This document shows positions 15,801-23,425 of a stretch of DNA of 52,779 nt, piece after piece. Under the pieces are notes generated by a model. That model did not search any database and was not told where the DNA came from. It was given only the letters and a program-made list of their open reading frames with translations. Source of the DNA: Acidobacteriota bacterium. GTDB taxonomy: Bacteria > Acidobacteriota > Terriglobia > Acidiferrales > UBA7541. The DNA is taken from contig JABDGF010000010.1 in the NCBI GenBank assembly GCA_013286165.1, forward strand, positions 1 through 52,779, written 5' to 3'. The position numbers were made by a program, and so were the translations under genes. The stretch's first letter is position 1. Every line of letters starts with the position of its first letter.

Positions 15801-18295
15801 ACGTCAAGACTCTGGCCGTCACGATCCTTGTGACGCCGGTGCTCACGATCTCAACCTCAACTCTGCCAAACCCAATCCTGAGTGTGCTCTACTCCACCAC
15901 GCTCACGGCTACGGGTGGTACCGGACCGATTACCTGGTCCGTCTCCGCTGGTGCCTTGCCCACGGGCTTGACCCTGAACGCAACCACCGGCGTCATCTCT
16001 GGTATCCCCGGTTTGGCAGGACTCACTAACTTCAGCGTGACCGCGACGGACTCGTCCACGCCTGCGCAGACGAAGACGGTCGCTCTCTCGCTGCAAATCA
16101 ACACGGCGCTGACATTCCCGGTCACTTCGCTGCTCAACGCCGTGCTGGGCAATCTCTACAACACGACGCTCACCGCATCGGGCGGCGTTGCTCCGATCAC
16201 GTATTCCGTTACTGCCGGCAATCTGCCGCTCGGTCTCTCGCTCAGCACGGGCGGTGTGATCAGCGGTACGCCGACGGCTCTCGGCACTGCATCCTTCACG
16301 GTCACGGCAAAGGATTCGTCGAATCCGCCGCAAACCAAATCTGTGGCGCTCAGCATCTTGACGAATCCGCTGCTCTCAATCGTCTCGTCCACGCTTCCGA
16401 ACGACGTCATCGGTGCTCTCTACAACACGACGCTGACGACCACCGGCGGCGTGGCACCGATCAAGTGGGCAGTCACGGGCGGCACGATGCCCACCGGACT
16501 CTCGCTCAGCGCCACTACCGGGATCATCAGCGGAACTCCGACGGCTCTCGCGTCGGGCGCCGTGATCGTACAAGCGACGGACTCCTCGAATCCGCCGCAG
16601 GTACAGAACGTCTCGCTCAACCTCTCAGTCTTCGCAAAGTTGGGAATCACTCCGATCACGCTCGCTCCGGGATTGCTGAACCTCTCGCTCGACGCCTCGC
16701 TCGCGGCAACGGGCGGCAACGCACCTTACACATGGTCCGTCGTTTCCGGCACGCTGCCGCTCGGCGTCACGCTGGACGCAACCACCGGCGTTCTCTCCGG
16801 CACTCCAACCGTACTCGGATTGTTCAACTTCACCGTCCAAGTGACGGACTCCGCCGTGCCGGCTCAAACTGCAACCCTAGCACTGGGTCTGAATGTCGAT
16901 TCGCCTGGAGTGAATAACAACCTGCTCAACGGCGACTATGCGTTCATGTTCCAGGGCTCGAACGAAGCCGGTCCCGTGGCGATCGTCGGTAGCCTGCAGA
17001 CGGACGGCACCGGCAATGTGACCAGCGGCGTGCTTGACGTGAGCCAGTCCACCGGCGTCACGCAGAACGTTGCGCTCACTTCCGGCAACCTGACCATTAA
17101 CTCCGACAACCGCGGCACGTTGACGTTTACCACTCCGACCCTCGGCACCCAGAACTTCCGCGTCGCAGTAGATGCGGCGGGTGCGCTGGTTCGCGTCATC
17201 GAAGCCGATGTCGCAGGCACGGGCACGATCCGCGGCAACGGTGTCATCAAGAAGCAGGATCCGTCCGCGTTCTCCGATTCGAACATCAGCTCCGCGCTTG
17301 CCTTCGAACTTGAAGGCAATACCCTGGCGGGCGGCCGCTCGGCTGTCATCGGAAGTTTGGTCACCGACGGCGGTGGAAAGATCACTTCGGGTCTGCTGGA
17401 CGCGAACTCGGCGGGCACCGTGCACTCGAGCATCGCGGTCGCGAACACGTCAACGTACTCTATTACTGGTGCGACGACGGGGCGCGGCACGATCGCTCTT
17501 AACGCCGGCGCCCTCGGGACCGTTAACGGCGTGATTTACGTCGTGAACTCTACCGATATCTTCTTCCTCCGCACGGACGCGCTCGCTTCTGGCGTGGACA
17601 TGCTAAGTGGAGAAATCTTGGGTCAATCGGGAGCCTTCGGTGTCCTTCCGGCAGGCACGGGCGTGCTCCACGTGGCGGGTAACTCGTCCACGAACGCCTC
17701 GACGTCGGTCGGCGCGGGTGTCGTAGTCAGCACTGGCCTCGGCATCCTCACTGGAACGTACGATTCAAACGACGGCGGTACCGTCAGCTCGAATCTGGGC
17801 GTCACGCTCGGCGGGAACACCGTCTCGAACGCAACGGCTGGCCGCGGGACTCTGACCTTCGCGGGTCAAAACCTCACGATGTACTTCATCACTGACAACG
17901 AGGCCTTCGTGATGGACGCTTCAGGCACAGAGGTGAAGACCGGCATGCTCGAACCGCAGATCGGCTTCCCGCTCACGCTTTTGAACCTCCAGACGATCAA
18001 CTACATCACCGGCAGCCAGGGCGTAATCAACCCCGGTGCCACTTTCCAGTCGGGCGTCGAAACTGTCAGTCCGATTAACAGCCTCACTGGCACCGTCGCC
18101 GCCACGCTCGATACGAACGCGGTCGGCGCCGTCATCAACGTCGGGGACCTGCTGTCCTTGAACCTGACGTTGGCCGCCAACGGTCGCATCAGCGCCGGCA
18201 ACACTATCTATTACCTCGTCGGGACGAATCGGGTTGTCGCGGTGGAAGTTGGCGCCGGCAATCTGCAGGCCCGGGTCCTGGTGGCCGATAAATAG
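12818..18295 (+). CDS. Giant lipoprotein with 14 putative-Ig repeats
   Basis: The protein has 1825 residues. The ATG at 12818 follows a perfect GGAGGAAG site. It begins MKKILALVAVVTLVALFATG and then Cys, a signal-peptidase-II lipobox. After one Ig-like domain (about residues 30-115) come 14 tandem repeats of 86-90 residues. These match the putative-Ig (He_PIG) pattern: LP.GL.LN..TG.ISGTPT..G...FTV...DSS.P. The last 460 residues are non-repetitive and contain GDYAFMFQGSN-type segments, a C-terminal module often found in acidobacterial surface proteins. It is probably anchored in the outer membrane and used for adhesion or a cell-surface lattice (inference). Several repeats have lost canonical residues, for example repeat 12. 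Confidence 0.88.
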   Translation: MKKILALVAVVTLVALFATGCGNTSAGGQNELIISPSSARIDAGSSKTFSASSPNDSAFQGVKWTLSGAGTLTNATAYDVTFVASSTAGTAQLTATSISNSAFVATVSVTTDADPKISSATMPTAWIGTAYNSSVVATGGVAPLTFAVTSGSLPPGLSLNGSSGAITGIPTTVGSYTFTVTVTDSNVPPMTFAWPITINVANPLAITKVTLPAANVGTAYSFQPAATGGTTPYTWSISAGSLPPSLTLNSTTGQISGIPSANGTSSFTLQVSDSSTPAQTAMLSTSVTVGGQSSQLSIPAQTLLDATVGVAYSGALQANGGKTPYTWTVTSGSLPAGLNLNASTGAITGTATAAATSNFTVKVTDSSSPVQSASASLSLRADAAFSISISALPAAFKSVPYTATLTATGAVGATTWEVTNGSLPAGLSLNASTGVISGTPSAVGTSSFTLQCTDSATPPRTATQVVNLVVNLQLTLSSPVLPNGTIGVAYNSTPAATGGTAPITWSITAGALPPGLSLNAATGAIAGTPTTAGTYNFTLQLKDSSSPAQTASAQATIIINSPLSVTIPVLPNAILNVLYSTTLKTTGAVGPLTWSISAGSLPTGLTLNATTGVITGTPTVTGLATFTVKVADSAVPPRSATAQTTILVVGALSISGGTLPNAVSGTAYSATPIVTGGTPPLTWSVSAGILPPGLSLNPTTGAISGTPTTPGVYAFTLHVTDSSTPLQSANINATITVNAALALTVPTLPDAISGVPYVDTLIATGGTLPYTWSITSGALPAGLTLNPTTGLIAGTTTATGTSNFTVTLNDSAQPAQAKSFNLSIRVDSDLTISPITLPTGIVGLPLSTTISASGGVGPLTYSVSAGVLPNGLSLNAATGVISGTPLSVGTGAFTIQVKDSSNPPQIKTTASLSLVIDAALSINTTTLPGAISGVLYNTTLSASGGVGPITWSVTAGALPTGLTLNASTGLISGSSTALGLASFTVQAKDSNTPADVKTLAVTILVTPVLTISTSTLPNPILSVLYSTTLTATGGTGPITWSVSAGALPTGLTLNATTGVISGIPGLAGLTNFSVTATDSSTPAQTKTVALSLQINTALTFPVTSLLNAVLGNLYNTTLTASGGVAPITYSVTAGNLPLGLSLSTGGVISGTPTALGTASFTVTAKDSSNPPQTKSVALSILTNPLLSIVSSTLPNDVIGALYNTTLTTTGGVAPIKWAVTGGTMPTGLSLSATTGIISGTPTALASGAVIVQATDSSNPPQVQNVSLNLSVFAKLGITPITLAPGLLNLSLDASLAATGGNAPYTWSVVSGTLPLGVTLDATTGVLSGTPTVLGLFNFTVQVTDSAVPAQTATLALGLNVDSPGVNNNLLNGDYAFMFQGSNEAGPVAIVGSLQTDGTGNVTSGVLDVSQSTGVTQNVALTSGNLTINSDNRGTLTFTTPTLGTQNFRVAVDAAGALVRVIEADVAGTGTIRGNGVIKKQDPSAFSDSNISSALAFELEGNTLAGGRSAVIGSLVTDGGGKITSGLLDANSAGTVHSSIAVANTSTYSITGATTGRGTIALNAGALGTVNGVIYVVNSTDIFFLRTDALASGVDMLSGEILGQSGAFGVLPAGTGVLHVAGNSSTNASTSVGAGVVVSTGLGILTGTYDSNDGGTVSSNLGVTLGGNTVSNATAGRGTLTFAGQNLTMYFITDNEAFVMDASGTEVKTGMLEPQIGFPLTLLNLQTINYITGSQGVINPGATFQSGVETVSPINSLTGTVAATLDTNAVGAVINVGDLLSLNLTLAANGRISAGNTIYYLVGTNRVVAVEVGAGNLQARVLVADK
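13160..16905 (+). repeat. Tandem repeat array encoding 14 putative-Ig domains
   Basis: Fourteen units of about 258-273 bp lie in frame inside the lipoprotein gene. Translated units align across their whole length, and the DNA is diverged between units. Units 10, 11 and 13 look most alike (share LYNTTL or LYSTTL and the TLP start). The divergence argues for an old expansion rather than recent slippage, although a length polymorphism cannot be excluded. Confidence 0.85.
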
Positions 18296-18315
18296 TTCAA
18301 GCCGTCGAAGCTGCT

Positions 18316-18348
18316 GCAGGTGCGCGCCTTCACGCCGCGTGCGCCTGC
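18316..18348. terminator. Hairpin after giant lipoprotein gene
   Basis: Arms GCAGGTGCGCGC and GCGTGCGCCTGC pair over 12 bp (two G-U pairs) around a loop of about 9 nt, 21 bp after the stop codon. No T-tract follows, so it may be a weak terminator or an mRNA 3' end stabiliser. Confidence 0.35.
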
Positions 18349-18429
18349 TGCACTTCGGCAGTTGCCGACGAGCCGCCGGGCCCAGTGGCTGGCGGTTTCG
18401 CACAAAAACAAGCGACCGGGATAACGAAA

Positions 18430-19824
18430 ATGTCAGCTACCGAATCGCGCCGGGATTTGATGGCACGCAGAGCGGAACTCAGGGTTTGTGTGGTGGATGA
18501 CGACCCAGCCCTCGTGAAAATCACCTCCCGCCGTTTGAAACAAGCGGGTTTCGATGCAGAAGGCACCACCGATCCGGCCGATGCACTGCTCGGAGTGAGA
18601 GCCAGCAAGTATCACGTGGTTGTTCTCGACATCAAGATGCCGGGAATGTCTGGCCACGAGTTCCTAGAAAAGGCTCTTCCGATCGACCCCGCGCTGCTCG
18701 TGATTCTCGTCACAGGCTACTATTCAATCGAGTCCGCCATAGGCGCAATCAAGAAAGGCGCGAGCGACTATCTGTGCAAGCCGCTCGAATTCGACCGCTT
18801 ACTCGCTACGCTCGATGAATTCGCTCTTCAGGCGGCCGAGAAGATGCACGCGCGGCAACTCGACGAGCAGCTTCTGCTCAATGCCGACTTTCAGGGCATC
18901 ATCGGCAAAAGTCCCGCGATGCTCGAAGTTTTCGATCAACTCCGCAAAATCTCGCGGCACTTCACGACGGTACTAATGTCCGGCGCGACCGGCTCCGGTA
19001 AAGAAGTCGTCGCGCGCGCGCTGCACACTCTGAGCCCTGCAGGCCGTAGCGAATTTCATCTCTGTACGTGTTCCGCTCTCGAAGATATCTCGCTCGACGA
19101 CGGCATTCTTCATTGGAAGCAAATGGCAAACCTCGACCGGCCACTCGTGACTGTCAACCCTGCCGAGTCAGGCACGCTGTTCCTCGATGAAGTCACCGAA
19201 CTACCGTTGCACCTGCAAGGTGCGTTGCTAGCAACTCTTCAGAACATCGAGACTGGACGCTCACGCGGCAACGACACGGCCACTGGTCTCCGTATCATCG
19301 CGTCGTCGAGCCACGATCTGAAAGAAGAGGTGACGGCGAATCGTTTTCGCGAGGATCTATACTTCCGCCTCGCGCCCCTCGAGGTTCGCGTTCCGACGTT
19401 GGCGCAACGAGCTCAGGACATTCCCCTGCTCGTTCAACACTTTCTGCGAACTTGGAATTCCGTGTACGGCACCTCGTTCCGCGGCCTGACCCGTCGCGCT
19501 CAAATCGCGTTGCTTCACTACACTTGGGCCGGCAATGTCCGCGAACTGGAGCACACCATCTGTGGCGCGATGATGGTGGGTTCGGGTGCTTTCATCGACA
19601 TCCGCGACCTCCCCAAACACGTCCAGAACCCGGGACGCACCCAGCCCACGCCAGATTGGAAACCGATGAGCCTGGCCGACCTTCGACGCACGCACGTCGA
19701 TCGCGTCCTCCAGGTGGCGGAGAATCTGACGCAGGCCGCAGCGATTCTGGGTATAGGGCGCACCAGCCTCTACCGCTTCCTCAAACAGAAGACGGCAACC
19801 CAAGACCTCCAAAAAGTTTCTTAG
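18430..19824 (+). CDS. NtrC-like response regulator lacking the GAFTGA loop
   Basis: The protein has 464 residues. The receiver (about 18-130) has acidic pair VVDDDP, phospho-acceptor Asp67 and KPLEF. The AAA+ domain has Walker A GATGSGKE (185-192), Walker B TLFLDE (Asp253), the RFREDLYFRL arginine-finger region, and WAGNVRELEHTI. The C-terminal Fis-type helix-turn-helix reads LTQAAAILGIGRTSLYRFL. Between Walker A and B, where sigma54 activators carry GAFTGA, the sequence is DISLDDGILHWKQMANLDRP, so the sigma54-contact loop is missing. It may act with sigma70 polymerase or by DNA binding alone (inference). The ATG at 18430 is preferred; an in-frame ATG lies at 18385. The gene at 20434 is a paralogue. 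Confidence 0.88.
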   Translation: MSATESRRDLMARRAELRVCVVDDDPALVKITSRRLKQAGFDAEGTTDPADALLGVRASKYHVVVLDIKMPGMSGHEFLEKALPIDPALLVILVTGYYSIESAIGAIKKGASDYLCKPLEFDRLLATLDEFALQAAEKMHARQLDEQLLLNADFQGIIGKSPAMLEVFDQLRKISRHFTTVLMSGATGSGKEVVARALHTLSPAGRSEFHLCTCSALEDISLDDGILHWKQMANLDRPLVTVNPAESGTLFLDEVTELPLHLQGALLATLQNIETGRSRGNDTATGLRIIASSSHDLKEEVTANRFREDLYFRLAPLEVRVPTLAQRAQDIPLLVQHFLRTWNSVYGTSFRGLTRRAQIALLHYTWAGNVRELEHTICGAMMVGSGAFIDIRDLPKHVQNPGRTQPTPDWKPMSLADLRRTHVDRVLQVAENLTQAAAILGIGRTSLYRFLKQKTATQDLQKVS

Positions 19825-20433
19825 AAGTCTCGAGTTGCCCGGCCTCGCTAATGTCTGTGAGATAGATTGAATCGCGACTGGCTTTCGCGGGTGAAGGCTT
19901 ACAACCGCCTCACGCCACCACGACAACCAAGATTAGGGTTCCTTTGTCGTCGCTCGATCCCACGACAAGGAAGTTGTCAGGGAAGCTGGGCAATTTGGTC
20001 ACACCGTTAAGTCGTAGCTTTCGGCCTGAAGGTGAAGAACTGTCAGCGGTATTCTTCTTTCGCAGCTTCAAAATGCGCATCGGCGGCCCTCCCCGGGCTT
20101 ATTGCTGTTGATAAGGGTGCCCTCCGATGAGCTTGATTGGCGAAAGTCCTTTCGCCTCAACCTGTTCCAAGGTACAGGCGAAATTGGCGAAACCCGCTGG
20201 CGCCTTGCTGAACGCACCCGCCCTCGCATTTATTAAAAGATTCCTAACTCTACTAACCGCTTACTCATACGTAGAAATACCTAGCACATCAGTATTTATA
20301 CGGTCTTGCTCGCAAACTGAAAGCAGTGCTAAGTTCGCTTAGCGCGCCTTACTTGGCGTGCCCAAATATAACGGCCCTCGAACATCGCGCCAGCCTCGCC
20401 GGGAAGTCCGGTCCGGATTATCGGAGGTTGAAG
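19825..20433. other. 609-bp spacer between the two AAA+ regulator genes
   Basis: There is no large gene here. A possible 56-codon gene on the minus strand occupies 19910-20080. The segment 20225-20320 is clearly AT-richer than its surroundings and probably carries the promoter of the second regulator. No RNA gene was recognised. Confidence 0.5.
19910..20080 (-). CDS. Possible small hypothetical protein
   Basis: A 56-codon frame starts at ATG 20080 behind a GGGGAGGG ribosome site 7-8 bp upstream. The product is basic at the N-terminus (MRILKLRKKN), then contains KLPSFPDNFLVVGSSDDKG and ends in a hydrophobic TLILVVVVA. The good ribosome site and protein-like composition support it. Its short length and lack of a recognised family argue for caution. 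Confidence 0.35.
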   Translation of the reverse strand: MRILKLRKKNTADSSSPSGRKLRLNGVTKLPSFPDNFLVVGSSDDKGTLILVVVVA

Positions 20434-21840
20434 ATGGAGACAGGACCGACCGATCGCGTTCAGGAAGCACCGATGCGATCCGAATCTGAAGTAAAAAAGA
20501 ATAGAGCCCACTTTCCGGTCTGTGTCGTCGATGACGACGTTGCCCTTCTGAAGGTCACTGCACTCCTGCTAGAAAGCGCTGGCTTCCCCACAACGGCAAC
20601 TTCCGACCCCCACGTAGTGCTCCGCGACATTCGTGAGGGCCTATTTCGTGCGGCTCTGGTCGATATCAAGATGCCCGATCTCGACGGCTTCGTCTTCCTC
20701 GAAAAATCGCTTGAAATCGACCCCACCGTAAACGTAATTCTTGTCACCGGCTATTACTCCGTGAAATCGGCCACTATGGCGATCAAGCGGGGCGCGAGCG
20801 ACTACCTTTCAAAACCCGTGGAGCGCGATCGTCTGATCGGCACGCTCGACGAGTTGGCCGGTCTGGCTGCACAAAAACGCCAGGTCCGCGAACTCGAAGA
20901 GCAGATCCTCGTCAATTCTGAATTTCACGGCGTTATCGGGAAAAGCTCGCCGATGCTCGAACTGTTCGATCACGTCCGGCACGTGTCTCGGCATCGCACG
21001 AACGTCCTAATCAGTGGCCCACCGGGTGCCGGCAAAGAAATCGTAGGACGCGCACTTCACGCGGCGGGTCCATGCCGCGGCGAAGCGTTCGAGAAGTTCT
21101 TCTGTTCGGCGTTCGGAAACACCAACGGCGACGAGCACGCCGCTGCGCCCCGTTCGAACTCGAACGAAGCCGAGCGCGCGATCGAGGCTATTCACACGAG
21201 CAAATGCTCGACCCTGTATTTCGACGAAATCTCCGACATGCCGCCTGCGTTTCAAACGAAACTTCTCTCTCTCGTTCACGATCAGATTCTTGATTCCCAT
21301 CCGCGAATCGTTTCGGCCTCGCGGCGCGACATGCGCCAGGAAATCTCGTGCGGCCACTTCCGCGAGGATTTATTTTTCCGCCTGTGCCCGATCGAAATCC
21401 GCGTTCCGCCAATCGCCGATCGTGCCCCTGACGTACCGCTTCTGGTTCAGTTCTTCGTCAAGAAATACAACGCGCAGTACGGCAAGCATTTTCGAGGGCT
21501 CACCCGCCGCGCCCAGATCGCACTCCTTAAGCACGACTGGCCAGGCAACGTGCGCGAACTCGAAAACGTCATTGGCAGCGCTGTGATGGTTGGCTCAGGC
21601 ACGTTCGTGGACATCTCAGACCTCCCGCCGTACATCCAGAAGCCCGTCCTCCGCGAAACCGCGCCAAGCGACAATTGGAAGCCATCGACTCTGGCGGAAG
21701 CTCAGCATGAGCACATCACCCGTGTACTTAGCATGGCGGGGAACCTTACCCGAGCCGCGGAAATTCTGGGCGTCAGCCGCACAAGTCTCTATCGACTGCA
21801 GAGGCGATCGAGTCGAAAGTCGGGCCAGAGCAGCAACTAA
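20434..21840 (+). CDS. NtrC-like response regulator lacking the GAFTGA loop (paralogue)
   Basis: The protein has 468 residues. The ATG at 20434 follows GGAGG at 7 bp. The receiver has VVDDDV, phospho-acceptor Asp77 (LVDIKMPD) and KPVER. The AAA+ domain has Walker A GPPGAGKE (195-202), Walker B TLYFDE (Asp264), HFREDLFFRL and WPGNVRELENVIG. A Fis-type helix-turn-helix follows (LTRAAEILGVSRTSLYRLQ). As in the 18430 protein, the GAFTGA loop is absent and replaced by GNTNGDEHAAAPRSNSNEA. The two proteins are collinear and share rare features (VILVTGYYS, FRGLTRRAQIALL, VMVGSG), so they arose by duplication and then diverged. A sigma54-independent role is inferred. Confidence 0.88.
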   Translation: METGPTDRVQEAPMRSESEVKKNRAHFPVCVVDDDVALLKVTALLLESAGFPTTATSDPHVVLRDIREGLFRAALVDIKMPDLDGFVFLEKSLEIDPTVNVILVTGYYSVKSATMAIKRGASDYLSKPVERDRLIGTLDELAGLAAQKRQVRELEEQILVNSEFHGVIGKSSPMLELFDHVRHVSRHRTNVLISGPPGAGKEIVGRALHAAGPCRGEAFEKFFCSAFGNTNGDEHAAAPRSNSNEAERAIEAIHTSKCSTLYFDEISDMPPAFQTKLLSLVHDQILDSHPRIVSASRRDMRQEISCGHFREDLFFRLCPIEIRVPPIADRAPDVPLLVQFFVKKYNAQYGKHFRGLTRRAQIALLKHDWPGNVRELENVIGSAVMVGSGTFVDISDLPPYIQKPVLRETAPSDNWKPSTLAEAQHEHITRVLSMAGNLTRAAEILGVSRTSLYRLQRRSSRKSGQSSN

Positions 21841-22098
21841 CTCGAACGCCGTATCCTGAGGCTCCTCCAGCAGTTCTAAATCATTTTTCCCCATTTCAGC
21901 CCTGCGCACCGGACTCTTATCAAGTGAACGGGAACACTCAGTGTTGCGAGGTTCCTGCACCGGGGACCGTCAACCGCGTCCTGCTCCTTGTGGCATCGGA
22001 ATGGCGGCCTGTGTGCCCGCGTACTAGGTGGTCCGATACATGCGTTGTATATCCTCAGACGCCTGTGGGTTTCGGCGTGTGAGGCTGGGAGAAATCCA

Positions 22099-22935
22099 AT
22101 GCCGGAGATCAGCAAGTCTGTTTCAACACACTTCAAGCCTTCGTTTCGTTCGTTGGTTATCGGGGCTTTCGTGCTTTCGTTGCCAATTTCGTGTCCTCTA
22201 CCGGCTGGTGCTCGGGCTCAGGAGGCATCAGCCCAGCAATTCTCCGCCACGACCAACAGCGCCGCCTTCTACGGCAACGAGTTCGAAACTTCCGTGCCAG
22301 GAAAGCCGTTCTCCGCGGTCGAAGAACGCGTCACGTCGTTTCGAACCGCCGATTCGAAACTCAAGGAACGTAGTGCCAGCATCACCCAAATTTATCGTGA
22401 TTCGCAGGGCCGCTTACGCGCCGATCGAAAAACCACCACGTACGACGGTCGCGGCATCGCCACCGAACGGCTCAGCACCTACATCGCGGATCCGGTCGTT
22501 CATACCATCCTAATTCTCGATCCTGAGCGCCGCACCGCGGTCGAGGTGCATTGGGAGCAGCCGAACGCCGCCGCGTCGCGCGCAACTCAGCAATCATCGA
22601 CCGGCGAACAGCACAACGAGATTCAAGTAAGGACTGAATCGCTCGGTGACCGTTCCATGGACGGCATGCACGTCGATGGGTCTCTGCGAGAACTCACAAT
22701 ACCCATCCGCGCCGAGCTGTACACTCGCGCCGTTGCCGTTTCCATCGAGACCTGGGTTTCGCGTGAACTAAGCGTTCCCGTTTGGTCGAGATCGGAAACC
22801 TCGTCGGGAGAGATCTCAACCACTACCCTCAGAGACGTCAATCGTTCTGAACCGAATTCTCACCTCTTCGAACTTCCTTCCAATTACAAACTCGCGTCCC
22901 CCGGTGCCGACTCCGTTTTCGCAATGTCGCGGTAG
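22099..22935 (+). CDS. Secreted hypothetical protein
   Basis: The protein has 278 residues. The ATG at 22099 follows GGGAG at 7 bp. A Sec signal peptide is visible (SFRSLVIGAFVLSLPISC..., likely cleaved near GARAQ). The mature part is beta-rich and polar, with EERVTSFRTADSKLKE, YRDSQGRLRADRKTT and DPVVHTILILDPERRTAVEV. It ends in SHLFELPSNYKLAS, a pattern of periplasmic proteins of unknown function in Acidobacteria. No catalytic motif was recognised. It is convergent with a small minus-strand frame, with a strong hairpin between them. Confidence 0.7.
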   Translation: MPEISKSVSTHFKPSFRSLVIGAFVLSLPISCPLPAGARAQEASAQQFSATTNSAAFYGNEFETSVPGKPFSAVEERVTSFRTADSKLKERSASITQIYRDSQGRLRADRKTTTYDGRGIATERLSTYIADPVVHTILILDPERRTAVEVHWEQPNAAASRATQQSSTGEQHNEIQVRTESLGDRSMDGMHVDGSLRELTIPIRAELYTRAVAVSIETWVSRELSVPVWSRSETSSGEISTTTLRDVNRSEPNSHLFELPSNYKLASPGADSVFAMSR

Positions 22936-22946
22936 TCGCTTCGATT

Positions 22947-22991
22947 CACGCTGAATCCAGCCTCTGAATTCTAGAGCTAGGATTCAGCGTG
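22947..22991. terminator. Strong hairpin between convergent genes
   Basis: CACGCTGAATCC and GGATTCAGCGTG are perfect 12-bp complementary arms. The 21-nt loop itself can pair further (CTCT with AGAG). It lies 11 bp after the stop at 22935 and overlaps the stop of the minus-strand frame. It is suited to stop transcription from both sides, although no T-tract follows. Confidence 0.55.
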
Positions 22992-23166
22992 AGACCCTCG
23001 GAGCTTCCGCAGTCTTCTCGGCCCCACTCCTGTTTCGCGCCGCAACCAACCATCCCAAGGCAGCGATCAGTGAAATGGCGATCGCTAACAGGTCGCGAAT
23101 CGTTCTGCGCACTTCGCGAGAAATATCACAGCCCTTCGGATCGAGCATCGCGTTCAATAGTGGCAT
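22984..23166 (-). CDS. Possible small membrane protein
   Basis: A 60-codon frame starts at ATG 23166 (MPLLNAMLDPKGCDISREVR), with GGGG 7-10 bp upstream. Residues 24-44 form one membrane segment (LLAIAISLIAALGWLVAA) with flanking arginines, then a charged tail. It is convergent with the secreted protein and divergent from the REC-MEDS gene. The membrane segment and flanking charges look genuine, but no family was recognised. Confidence 0.4.
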   Translation of the reverse strand: MPLLNAMLDPKGCDISREVRRTIRDLLAIAISLIAALGWLVAARNRSGAEKTAEAPRVSR

Positions 23167-23425
23167 GACGCATCCCCAAGAAATCCTTCCGAAAAGGGTG
23201 TGCAATCACTCGAACTCGATAGTCTCGTTTTGCTCTCTGCGATACGCGCTGATTGATCGGACTTGCGACCGCATCCTCCCCCTTGCCGCAATCCACTTGG
23301 CGAAACCACCGTCGTCTGACGGGCGCCAGTCTCACGAAGCTTCTGGGGAACCTGGAAGTCTCATCTCGCGTCCTTGCAATCCTCACCACGATTGGTGTAC
23401 GAAAGACGTTCCGAGGCTCGGTGAA

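Noticed and set aside
13160-16905. CRISPR-like periodic repeats
   Set aside because: The period is about 265 bp, the units are in frame and they encode putative-Ig domains. There are no short direct repeats with unique spacers.
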